Assembly: GCA_030630395.1 (NCBI GenBank)
Contig: DAOVNE010000016.1
Span: forward strand, 1-12,833
Reading direction: 5' to 3'
Length of the DNA stretch: 12,833 bases
DNA from: Candidatus Eiseniibacteriota bacterium
Lineage (GTDB): Bacteria; Joyebacterota; Joyebacteria; Joyebacterales; Joyebacteraceae
A program made the translations under genes and the position numbers. The notes under the pieces were generated by a model. That model made no database searches and was not told the origin of the DNA. It was given only the letters and a program-made list of their open reading frames with translations. Positions 6,564 to 12,833 of the stretch are shown here, piece after piece (positions within the stretch are counted from its first letter, which is position 1; every line of letters begins with the position of its first letter).

Positions 6564-7469
6564 TTATCGAGCCTGCTCCGTCGGGGTTCTGCGACGGGCC
6601 GCCGATTGCTGTGTGATGAGCCCGACAACGATGAGGACGAGCCCGGGAATCGTCGAGCGGCGAATCTCCTCGCCCACGAACACGCGGATGAAGACGAGCG
6701 ATATGAACGGTGAGAGGAAGATCAGATTCCCTACTCGGGCGACGCTATCGGTGAGTCTCAAGGCCACGAGCCACAGGACGAAGGCGAAGCCCATCTCGAC
6801 GGCGCCCACGTATGCCGCCCCAAGGAGGCCGGCCGCATGCTCGACTCGGAGGCTCGAGAAGACGGCGCAGTAGATGAGAACAAACGGAAGCCCGAATGCG
6901 AAGTTCGTGAAGAGGGCAACGACGGGATCTCGCCCATCTCGCGTGTTGTAGATCCAGTAGAGCGCCCAGATGAGCGTGCTTCCGAGCGCGAGAGCCACAC
7001 CCGCCGGGCTCACGCCACCCATGCCGGAGAATCGACCTCCGGTCGAGATGACGACGACACCCGCGTAGCAGATGAACCCCGCGAGGATGTCCGTCGCGGC
7101 GAGGCGCTGTTTCAGAAGAGGAATGGACAGAAACGCGAGTGTCAGCGCCCAGGTGTAGTTCAGAGGCTGCGCGACCTGCGCGGGGAGAAGCTCGTACGCC
7201 TTGAAGAGCACGAGGTAGTAGACGAAGGGGTTCAGAATGCCGAGCACGAGTGAACGGGCGTACTCATGCCGCGACGCCCGGAACACATCCCCGAAGCGCC
7301 CGCGCGCGACGAGGATGAGTCCGAGTATAGATAAGGACGTGATGGCCGCGTAGAGCAGGAGCTGAGCGTAGTCCAGGTAGCGGAGCGTCAACTTGAAAGC
7401 CGAAGCCACGGTCGACCAGAGAAGCACCGTGGTCAGCCCAGCGGCATACGCCTTGGTCTCACGCCGCAA
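6564..7469 (-). CDS. EamA/DMT-superfamily transporter
   Basis: Integral inner-membrane protein of 301 residues with about ten predicted transmembrane helices and the two-repeat EamA architecture (roughly residues 8-143 and 155-290). Typical features are the LLWSTVASAFKLTL opening, P-L-N-Y-T-W in the fourth to fifth helix, and a second-half G-S-T-L-I-W-A-L-Y-W. The family exports amino acids and other metabolites; no substrate can be assigned. The start must be TTG at 7469: the frame is closed by TAG at 7497-7499 and no ATG or GTG lies between. The Shine-Dalgarno is an unusual AG8 run ending 4 nt before TTG. It lies 32 nt after the DUF4870 gene and probably shares its promoter. Confidence 0.88.
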   Translation of the reverse strand: MRRETKAYAAGLTTVLLWSTVASAFKLTLRYLDYAQLLLYAAITSLSILGLILVARGRFGDVFRASRHEYARSLVLGILNPFVYYLVLFKAYELLPAQVAQPLNYTWALTLAFLSIPLLKQRLAATDILAGFICYAGVVVISTGGRFSGMGGVSPAGVALALGSTLIWALYWIYNTRDGRDPVVALFTNFAFGLPFVLIYCAVFSSLRVEHAAGLLGAAYVGAVEMGFAFVLWLVALRLTDSVARVGNLIFLSPFISLVFIRVFVGEEIRRSTIPGLVLIVVGLITQQSAARRRTPTEQAR

Positions 7470-7472
7470 GAG

Positions 7473-7480
7473 CCCCCCCC
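7473..7480 (-). promoter_or_regulatory. G8 homopolymer serving as ribosome binding site of the EamA gene
   Basis: The minus strand reads CAGGGGGGGGCTC then TTG. This purine run is the only Shine-Dalgarno-like sequence before the EamA start. Homopolymeric G tracts are prone to slippage; a length change here would alter the spacing, not the reading frame. Confidence 0.5.
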
Positions 7481-7501
7481 TGCGTGGAATGCTCGCCTAC
7501 C

Positions 7502-7939
7502 CTACTTGACGAACCTGAACGCGAACGGATAGCGGTAGTGCTCGCCTTCCTTCGCCTTGAGCGCTGCGATGACGGTGAACACGATATCGCCGATTGCGAT
7601 CAGCGGCAGGAGAACAACCCCGATGAAGACGAAGATGAGAAGCGCCGAGGCGATCATGGCCAGAAGCATCGTGATCTGGAAGTTGACTGCTTCCTTGCCC
7701 TGCTCATCAATGAACGGATGATCGTCCTTCTTGATGAGCCATGTGATCAGCGGACCGAGGACGAACCCGATTCCCTGAACGATGACGCCGGAGAGCGCCA
7801 TGAGATGGCAGGCCATCGCCCACGTGCGCGCCTGTTCCGGAATGCCCCCTCCTGACGCAACTGTCGGGTCGCCGGCTGCCGGCTCGATCTTGGGCTCCGC
7901 CGGCTTCTCCTGCTCCTGTCCCTGGATCTCGTTTTCCAT
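7502..7939 (-). CDS. DUF4870 membrane protein
   Basis: Small membrane protein of 145 residues. Residues 1-35 are a hydrophilic, Glu/Pro/Ala-rich N-terminus, probably disordered. Three hydrophobic segments follow at about 42-70, 88-108 and 107-127. The signature F-I-D-E-Q-G-K-E-A-V-N-F-Q (76-88) between the first and second segments is characteristic of the DUF4870/Tic20-like family, and the protein ends Y-R-Y-P-F-A-F-R-F-V-K, also as in the family. No function is established. ATG at 7939 has an excellent AGGAGGGG Shine-Dalgarno. It is the first gene of the minus-strand run, about 36 nt downstream of a clear promoter. Confidence 0.88.
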   Translation of the reverse strand: MENEIQGQEQEKPAEPKIEPAAGDPTVASGGGIPEQARTWAMACHLMALSGVIVQGIGFVLGPLITWLIKKDDHPFIDEQGKEAVNFQITMLLAMIASALLIFVFIGVVLLPLIAIGDIVFTVIAALKAKEGEHYRYPFAFRFVK

Positions 7940-7981
7940 GCTGCCCCTCCTGCTTCAAGTACACTCCCGATTCCCATCTGC

Positions 7982-8010
7982 AGTGTAGCAGCCGACGGGC
8001 GATGTGGCAA
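7982..8010 (-). promoter_or_regulatory. Sigma70-type extended -10 promoter for the minus-strand run
   Basis: On the minus strand TTGCCA (8005-8010), a 17-bp spacer and TACACT (7982-7987), with TGC directly before the -10 hexamer (extended -10). Spacing is ideal and both hexamers are close to consensus. Transcription should begin near 7975 and give a leader of about 35-40 nt to the DUF4870 start. Confidence 0.7.
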
Positions 8011-8047
8011 GTATACCGGGGACGAACGGATTGTCGCCGGGTGAACC

Positions 8048-8076
8048 TTGGTGAGCGTGTATTCAAGTGCTATAAT
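8048..8076 (+). promoter_or_regulatory. Sigma70-type extended -10 promoter for the metallophosphoesterase
   Basis: TTGGTG (8048-8053), 17-bp spacer, and a consensus TATAAT (8071-8076) with TGC directly before it, giving an extended -10. Transcription should start near 8083, with a leader of about 53 nt to GTG at 8136. It faces away from the minus-strand promoter; the two -35 elements are 37 bp apart. Confidence 0.72.
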
Positions 8077-8135
8077 AGAAGGTTGAGAGAGCTTTCACTC
8101 CCCTGACGCTGCGCCCCTCATCTGGAGAAGCAACT

Positions 8136-10859
8136 GTGAGAATGCTCAGGGCATTGCATATTTCCACGCTATCCATGTTGATCCTGATCTGGGCGGGCGC
8201 GGCCCGTGCGGAGGTTGTGGCTCACGTCATTGATGATGAGGCCGATCTTCTCACCGGTGCGGCCACCGACGGCCAGCTCGGCGATCTTCTTATGTCGAAC
8301 GGCGTGATTGCAGTCATCGTCAGCGGACAGACCCACACGGTGGGGGCGAGCGAGTCCGGCGGCAACATCATCGATGCCGCCCCGGAAGCGACACTGATAG
8401 ATGAGTTCGAGTATCACCTTACGCTCCTGGTCGACTACCCTCGCCAGGCAGTCTACGACTCGGTCGTTGTGGAGAGCGATGGCTCGAGCGGCACGGCGGT
8501 GATACGAGCGGTAGGGTGGGACTCGGACGACAGCGACCTCAGGGTCGTCACGCGCTACTCTTTGAGCGAGTCACTGCGCTACTTGAGCATCGAAACATCG
8601 ATCGAGAACCAGGGAGGACCTGTACACGGCTATGAGGCCGGAGACGTGCTCGACTGGGGGAACTCGCTGCACTTCGTCCCCGGCTACGGTACGGATGTCT
8701 CGGGCACGACGACCCTGACCGAGTGGACGGCCGGGAGGGGCGGTAGCACGTGCTACGCGTACACCAAGACAGCAGGATCGTTCAACGTCTCGCACGGTGG
8801 TTCGTGGTCGGATCCGATTGTGTTCGCGTCGGACATCGCAGCCGGTGAGACCATCACATTCACTCGCTACATGGCCGTGGGGCAGCCGGATCTTGCAGCC
8901 GTCTCGGACGCCGTGCACGAGATCAGAGGGCTCAATACCGGGCTTCTCGAGGTGTCTCTCGTGGACGACACCAGCAGCCAGGGCATCGAGGATGCTCTGA
9001 TCGCGCTCGCGGTGAATGGCGTTGCCCCGTATACCGAGGTCATCTCGGGACCGGGTGGGTTCTCTGACCTGACACTGCCACAGGCGAACTACCAGCTTGA
9101 GGCCTCACCTCCCGGCTACTTCTCCGGCGAGGAGTTCGTATTCGTGGTCGCCGGAGTGACGACGGAGTTCGAGTTCCGCCTCCTTCCTACGCCCTCCTCC
9201 GAGGGGCGTGGCGACACGCTGAGTATTGTCATGCGCCCGATCATGTCGGTGCCGGCCATCACGACGGCGGGTTCGAGCTTCCCGATCGAGGCGATCGCTC
9301 CGATATCGACCACGAACTGGTCGGCCCATCTGGCACGCGGGTCGAATGAGTACGCGCTTAGTATCTGGAATGAGAATTACAGCCACGGGTACGAGCGCTG
9401 GTTCATGAACGCGTCAGTGCCGGTGGGCGTCCCAGCCGAGGTGTACGACCTGGTCGTCGAGGCGTCGGACGGGATCTCGGACACGATCGCCCACGCGGTA
9501 GCCGTGAAGCCGGCGATAGAGGATGATTTCTACTTCATCCACGTCACTGACACGCACCTGCCGACCCACAAGTTCCACTACCAACAGGGCGCGGAATCAG
9601 ACTCAACGGAGATGGACGACTACAGAGCCGTCATCGATGACGTGAACATCATCAATCCTGCCTTCGTGATTCACACGGGCGACCTTGTGAACGAGGGAGA
9701 GCTCGAGGACTACCTGGGATGGCACGTTTTCACGAGGGCGCATCGCATCTCCTGCGAGTTCGATGTCCCCGTATTCATCGTCGGCGGCAACCACGACCTC
9801 GGCGGATGGGACGACACGCCTCCGCCGGCCGGCACTGCCAGGCGCGACTGGTGGAGTTTCTTCGGTTGGCGCTATCTGGCCGACCCGCCGCCCAACGAGT
9901 ACATCTTCACGCAGAACTGCTCGTTCGACTATGGCCAGGCACATTTCACGGGGATGGAGGCGTACGACAACTACGACAGCTGGCGCTACTCGATCTACGG
10001 TCCGGACAGCTTCACAAGCCGCCAGATGAACTGGTTGTCCGACGATCTTGCGCTCGCCGACCCCAGCGCGGCCAAGGTCCTGTTCTACCACTACGACTTC
10101 TCATGGCAGATCGATCTCGAGACCCTCGGCGTCGACTGTGCCCTCTGGGGCCACATCCACTCAACTTCAGGATCGATAACTCAGCACCCGTACGACCTCT
10201 CGTGCGAAGCAATCTGCGACGGCGGTCGGGAATTCAGACTCGTACGGGTCTCGGGTAACGCGATCATCCCATCCGAGCCGCTCGCCGCGGGCAGTAGCGG
10301 CGAAGAACTCAGGGTCACCTACTACCCGGATAACGACGGAACAGCAGCAATCATGGGGGCCGTTATCCTGAACGACTACCCGGAGTCGTTCGAGCACGCT
10401 AGAATCAAGTTCCGCGTGCCTGCCGATTCGATGCCGTACGCCATTGACAACGGAACGCTGACCCAGACCATCGTGGACGGTGACGTGGCCACGTGCTACA
10501 TCGACATTCCGCTCTCCGGGAACAGCACTGAGTATGTCAATATCGCGCCTACAACGGACGTCCCCGACACGACCGAGCTATCGATGCTCGCGCTTGATCG
10601 ACCCTACCCGAATCCTGCACGCACTCGCTCTTCGCTTTCGTTTGTGATACCCTCCGCGTCAGTGGCGAGGCTCGAGATCTACGATCTCACCGGGAGAAAG
10701 GTCCGCACTCTTCTCGACGAGGTGGTTGAACCGGGGTCACGCGATGTGATCTGGGATCTTGAGAACAGCGTCCGCCGCCGCGTGGCGGCCGGGGTCTACT
10801 TCTGCCGTCTCGAGGCAGCGGGCGTGTCCATAACGCGGAGGCTGGTTGTTCTGAAATAG
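8136..10859 (+). CDS. Secreted multidomain calcineurin-like metallophosphoesterase with T9SS/FlgD-like C-terminal domain
   Basis: Exported phosphoesterase of 907 residues. A Sec signal peptide ends near A-R-A (about residue 25). Next come a beta-rich domain of unknown family (about 26-265), a carboxypeptidase-regulatory/PEGA-like beta-sandwich (about 269-350) and an Ig-like stretch (about 355-462). The catalytic domain (about 465-690) has every motif of the family: D472-x-H474, G-D516, G-G-N552-H553-D554, H652 in F-Y-H-Y-D, and G-H673-I-H675. After a linker domain, residues 815-907 form a sorting-type domain (P-Y-P-N-P, I-Y-D-L-T-G-R-K-V-R-T-L, G-V-Y-F-C-R-L, terminal R-R-L-V-V-L-K). The start is GTG at 8136, with GGAGA 7 nt upstream; ATG at 8142 is the less well spaced alternative. 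Phosphodiester or phosphomonoester substrates are both possible; surface exposure or secretion is inferred from the last domain. Confidence 0.9.
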   Translation: MRMLRALHISTLSMLILIWAGAARAEVVAHVIDDEADLLTGAATDGQLGDLLMSNGVIAVIVSGQTHTVGASESGGNIIDAAPEATLIDEFEYHLTLLVDYPRQAVYDSVVVESDGSSGTAVIRAVGWDSDDSDLRVVTRYSLSESLRYLSIETSIENQGGPVHGYEAGDVLDWGNSLHFVPGYGTDVSGTTTLTEWTAGRGGSTCYAYTKTAGSFNVSHGGSWSDPIVFASDIAAGETITFTRYMAVGQPDLAAVSDAVHEIRGLNTGLLEVSLVDDTSSQGIEDALIALAVNGVAPYTEVISGPGGFSDLTLPQANYQLEASPPGYFSGEEFVFVVAGVTTEFEFRLLPTPSSEGRGDTLSIVMRPIMSVPAITTAGSSFPIEAIAPISTTNWSAHLARGSNEYALSIWNENYSHGYERWFMNASVPVGVPAEVYDLVVEASDGISDTIAHAVAVKPAIEDDFYFIHVTDTHLPTHKFHYQQGAESDSTEMDDYRAVIDDVNIINPAFVIHTGDLVNEGELEDYLGWHVFTRAHRISCEFDVPVFIVGGNHDLGGWDDTPPPAGTARRDWWSFFGWRYLADPPPNEYIFTQNCSFDYGQAHFTGMEAYDNYDSWRYSIYGPDSFTSRQMNWLSDDLALADPSAAKVLFYHYDFSWQIDLETLGVDCALWGHIHSTSGSITQHPYDLSCEAICDGGREFRLVRVSGNAIIPSEPLAAGSSGEELRVTYYPDNDGTAAIMGAVILNDYPESFEHARIKFRVPADSMPYAIDNGTLTQTIVDGDVATCYIDIPLSGNSTEYVNIAPTTDVPDTTELSMLALDRPYPNPARTRSSLSFVIPSASVARLEIYDLTGRKVRTLLDEVVEPGSRDVIWDLENSVRRRVAAGVYFCRLEAAGVSITRRLVVLK

Positions 10860-10890
10860 GAGCGGTGGCGCGTTCGCGGCCCGGCGCTCC
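10859..10890 (+). other. GC-rich inverted repeat after the metallophosphoesterase stop
   Basis: GGAGCG (10859-10864) pairs with CGCTCC (10885-10890), and CGC/GCG can pair inside. It begins at the last base of the stop codon. CCTTACG follows rather than a T-run, so it is not a standard terminator. It could protect the upstream message or attenuate read-through into the symporter genes. Confidence 0.3.
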
Positions 10891-10908
10891 CCTTACGAGG
10901 AGACGCTT

Positions 10909-11004
10909 ATGCCGGCATCGACCGTCTTCTGGTTCATCTTCCCACCTGCAGTCCTGATCGCGGTCGCGATCATCTACTTCCTGTTCCCGAAAAGGAGAAG
11001 CTAG
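10909..11004 (+). CDS. 31-residue single-pass membrane protein, putative symporter accessory subunit
   Basis: Too short for common ORF cut-offs but well supported. ATG at 10909 has GAGGAG about 7 nt upstream. The product starts MPASTVFWF, has one continuous hydrophobic helix at about residues 6-27, and ends P-K-R-R-S, a positive tail that predicts a cytoplasmic C-terminus. Its TAG ends 2 nt before the symporter ATG, and the symporter's Shine-Dalgarno (AGGAG, 10993-10997) lies inside its last codons, so translation is probably coupled. Tiny accessory proteins next to sodium:solute and NSS symporters (MetS-like and 'symporter small accessory protein' families) provide a precedent. I infer the same role here but do not see a definitive family signature. 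Confidence 0.72.
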   Translation: MPASTVFWFIFPPAVLIAVAIIYFLFPKRRS

Positions 11005-11006
11005 CT

Positions 11007-12449
11007 ATGGACCCGGTCCTGGTCGGCTTCATCGGATACCTCGTCGTCGTCGTGGTCGTAGGCTTCATTACGTTTCGCTACACCAAGACGCTCGCGGACT
11101 TCCTGCTGGCAGGTCGCCGGCTCGGAGCGTGGGTCGTCGCGATAAGCGAACGAGCCAGCGGCGAGAGCGCGTGGCTCCTGATCGGTCTTCCCGGTCTCGC
11201 TCTGGTCTCGGGATTCTCGGCCATCTGGTCGGCGATCGGCTGCGCGGTCGGAATCCTGGCCTCGTGGACGCTGGTGGCACGAAGACTCAGAATCCAGACC
11301 GAGCGCCTGGGCGCCCTGACACTCCCCGACTACTTCGAGGCCAGATTCCAGGACAGTTCGCACACGCTTCGTATCGTCTCGATGGCCGTGATTGTCTTCT
11401 TCTTCACGTTCTATGTCTCGGCCCAGTTTCTGGCGGCCGGCAAGGTGCTTCACGCGACCTTCGGTCTCGAACCGCTCCACGGCATGATAATCGGGGCCGT
11501 GGTCATCCTCTTTTATACGATGATGGGAGGATTCCTCGCGGTGGCCTGGACCGATCTGGTGCAGGGCATCCTGATGGCCGGAGCCATGATCCTCCTCCCC
11601 GTGGCAGCCTTCATCATGCTCGGGGGCGTCGCCGGGGTGGCCGAGAGGATCGGTGCGATCGACCCCAACCTCCTCCTCGTGACCGGAGGGAAGACCGGTC
11701 ATCCGCTGGTGATGGGACTTATCATAGGCAGCCTCGGCATCGGACTGGGCTACGTCGGGCAGCCGCATCTGCTCACGCGATTCATGGCCATCCGCAAGCC
11801 GGATGAGCTTCGCAAGGGCACGCTGATCGCGATGAGCTGGGTTGTCATCGCATTCTGGGGCGCCATCCTGGTCGGTATCGCCGGGCTCGCGAAGTTCGGC
11901 GTGGACGGGCTGGCCGATGCTGAGCATGTGATGCCGGAGATGGCACTCTGGGCGCTTCCTCTTGGCGTCGCAGGCATCGTCATCTCCGCGGCCATTGCCG
12001 CGATGATGTCGACTGCCGACTCTCAGCTCCTCGTGGCCACGTCCGCCCTCTCGGAGGATATCTACCACCAGCTCGTCAACCGGAAGGCTTCACAGAAGCT
12101 CCTGGTGGCTCTGAGTCGCATCGGAACGGTTGTCATCGGCGTCATTGCGTTTGTGCTCGCGACGCGTGCGTCCGAGAGAGTCTACTGGTTCGTCCTCTAC
12201 GCCTGGGCCGGACTCGGCGCCGCGTTCGGACCGGGGATGGTCCTGTCGCTCTGGTGGAAGAGGACCACGAAGTGGGGAGTCCTGGGTGGCATGATCGTCG
12301 GTTCGGTTGTCGCCGTCGTGTGGCACAACGTCCCGGTGCTCAAGGGGTTCGTGTACGAACTCGTTCCTGCCTTCATACTGGCTCTCGTAACTGTCGTGGT
12401 GGTCAGTCTCATGACCGAACCACCACCCGACGTCGTCCTTGATGACTGA
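11007..12449 (+). CDS. Sodium:solute symporter, PutP-like
   Basis: Inner-membrane Na+-coupled symporter of the SSS family, 480 residues with about 12-13 transmembrane helices. The PutP-like W-L-L-I-G-L-P-G follows E-R-A-S-G-E-S-A in the region of helix 2, A-W-T-D-L-V-Q-G marks the conserved mid-region, and M-M-S-T-A-D-S-Q (333-340) contains S335 and T336, equivalent by alignment to the sodium-site Ser340/Thr341 of E. coli PutP. Proline or another amino acid is the likeliest substrate, but the family also carries sugars and pantothenate. The start ATG at 11007 is fixed by AGGAG and by a 2-nt gap from the small membrane protein. A saccharopine dehydrogenase-like gene begins 10 nt downstream, suggesting uptake plus catabolism of an amino acid. 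Confidence 0.9.
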   Translation: MDPVLVGFIGYLVVVVVVGFITFRYTKTLADFLLAGRRLGAWVVAISERASGESAWLLIGLPGLALVSGFSAIWSAIGCAVGILASWTLVARRLRIQTERLGALTLPDYFEARFQDSSHTLRIVSMAVIVFFFTFYVSAQFLAAGKVLHATFGLEPLHGMIIGAVVILFYTMMGGFLAVAWTDLVQGILMAGAMILLPVAAFIMLGGVAGVAERIGAIDPNLLLVTGGKTGHPLVMGLIIGSLGIGLGYVGQPHLLTRFMAIRKPDELRKGTLIAMSWVVIAFWGAILVGIAGLAKFGVDGLADAEHVMPEMALWALPLGVAGIVISAAIAAMMSTADSQLLVATSALSEDIYHQLVNRKASQKLLVALSRIGTVVIGVIAFVLATRASERVYWFVLYAWAGLGAAFGPGMVLSLWWKRTTKWGVLGGMIVGSVVAVVWHNVPVLKGFVYELVPAFILALVTVVVVSLMTEPPPDVVLDD

Positions 12450-12459
12450 GAGGAAGCAG

Positions 12460-12833
12460 ATGAGAATGCTCATCCTGGGCGGCGGCCTGATGGGAAGAGC
12501 GGCCGCCTACGACATGGTCAGGCAGAATGATGTTGAGAAGGTCGTCGTCGCCGATGTCGACCGCGCCGTGGCGGAGGATGCGGCCCGCTTCGCGGACTCA
12601 GAAAAGGCCGTCCCCCACCTTCTGGACGTCACCAATCATGCCGCAGTTCTCGATGCCATGGAGGGTACCGACGCCGTCTTGAGTGCGGTGAGCTACAGGT
12701 TCAATCTGGAGCTGGCTCAGCTCGCTGTCGCGGCGGGCGTCCACTTCTGCGATCTGGGTGGGAACAACACCGTCGTCGAGGGCGAACTGGCTCTCGACCG
12801 CGAGGCCAGGGAGAAGGGTGTCTCGCTCATACC
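12460..12833 (+). CDS. Saccharopine dehydrogenase-like NAD(P) oxidoreductase, N-terminal part
   Basis: Partial at the window edge (124 complete codons). Residues 3-13 form a Rossmann strand and loop, M-L-I-L-G-G-G-L-M-G-R, followed by an acidic end of strand 2 (V-V-V-A-D-V-D) that favours NAD. The stretch V-H-F-C-D-L-G-G-N-N (about 98-107) is typical of saccharopine dehydrogenase and lysine 6-dehydrogenase relatives. These enzymes oxidise lysine-derived or similar amino acids; carboxynorspermidine and homospermidine enzymes are related too, so I leave the symbol blank. ATG at 12460 follows AGGAAG by a short spacer; a second ATG at 12466 is less well placed. Ten nt after the symporter stop, so the same operon is likely. 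Confidence 0.83.
   Translation, partial: MRMLILGGGLMGRAAAYDMVRQNDVEKVVVADVDRAVAEDAARFADSEKAVPHLLDVTNHAAVLDAMEGTDAVLSAVSYRFNLELAQLAVAAGVHFCDLGGNNTVVEGELALDREAREKGVSLI

Noticed and set aside
5434..6873. 479-codon open frame on the plus strand
   Set aside because: It spans the antisense of three recognised minus-strand genes and their gaps, and has no family features or plausible start signal.
9603..10091. 162-codon open frame on the minus strand
   Set aside because: Lies inside the metallophosphoesterase catalytic domain on the opposite strand; no family features.
11001..12068. 355-codon open frame on the minus strand
   Set aside because: Antisense to the PutP-like symporter; the composition (His, Asp, Glu, Arg) is what hydrophobic codons give when read backwards.
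1..12833. CRISPR arrays, tRNA or rRNA genes, insertion sequences, toxin-antitoxin or phage defence genes
   Set aside because: No regular direct repeats, tRNA cloverleaf ends, transposase motifs or recognised defence domains were seen on either strand by reading.

Overview
This window is a gene-dense, roughly 60% G+C (by eye) bacterial chromosome segment. I see no RNA genes, CRISPR arrays, insertion sequences or phage genes. The best clue to the organism is the exported metallophosphoesterase at 8136-10859. It ends in a FlgD-like, type IX-secretion-style C-terminal domain (PYPNP ... IYDLTGR ... GVYF ... RRLVVLK), which is typical of FCB-superphylum lineages and related uncultured high-GC phyla such as Krumholzibacteriota or Eisenbacteria. 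The phylum is an inference. Lipoprotein and outer-membrane signals support a Gram-negative cell.

Left part (1-7939) is an unbroken run of ten minus-strand genes, read right to left: a DUF4870 membrane protein, an EamA/DMT exporter, a 4Fe-4S protein with a histidine-rich linker, an imidazolonepropionase-like amidohydrolase, an M20 dipeptidase, a DUF493 protein, a TrmO-type tRNA methyltransferase, an outer-membrane lipoprotein/beta-barrel, an alkyltransferase-like (ATL) protein and the N-terminal half of oligopeptidase A (prlC/opdA, cut by the window edge). Most gaps are 12-41 nt, so long co-transcribed blocks are likely. The wider gaps (78, 83 and 140 nt) hold a terminator-like hairpin, a weak promoter candidate, and a weak promoter followed by two abutting palindromes, respectively. 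The functions are a mixed housekeeping set: peptide degradation (M20, M3), tRNA modification, alkyl-DNA damage sensing, transport and redox.

Centre (7940-8135) is a divergent intergenic region with two convincing sigma70-type promoters back to back, both with an extended -10 (TGn) element.

Right part (8136-12833) is a plus-strand block: the 907-residue secreted metallophosphoesterase, a 31-codon single-pass membrane protein that the usual ORF length cut-offs miss, a PutP-like sodium:solute symporter starting 2 nt after it, and the start of a saccharopine dehydrogenase-like NAD(P) oxidoreductase 10 nt after the symporter. The last three look like one transcription unit for uptake and oxidation of an amino acid, with the small protein as a putative symporter accessory subunit.

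Overall this is mostly ordinary core-type gene content. The points most worth following are the tiny symporter-linked protein, the (H-x-x)8 linker in the iron-sulfur protein, the architecture of the secreted phosphoesterase, and the paired palindromes upstream of prlC. I found no clear evidence of a wholly new multi-gene system.
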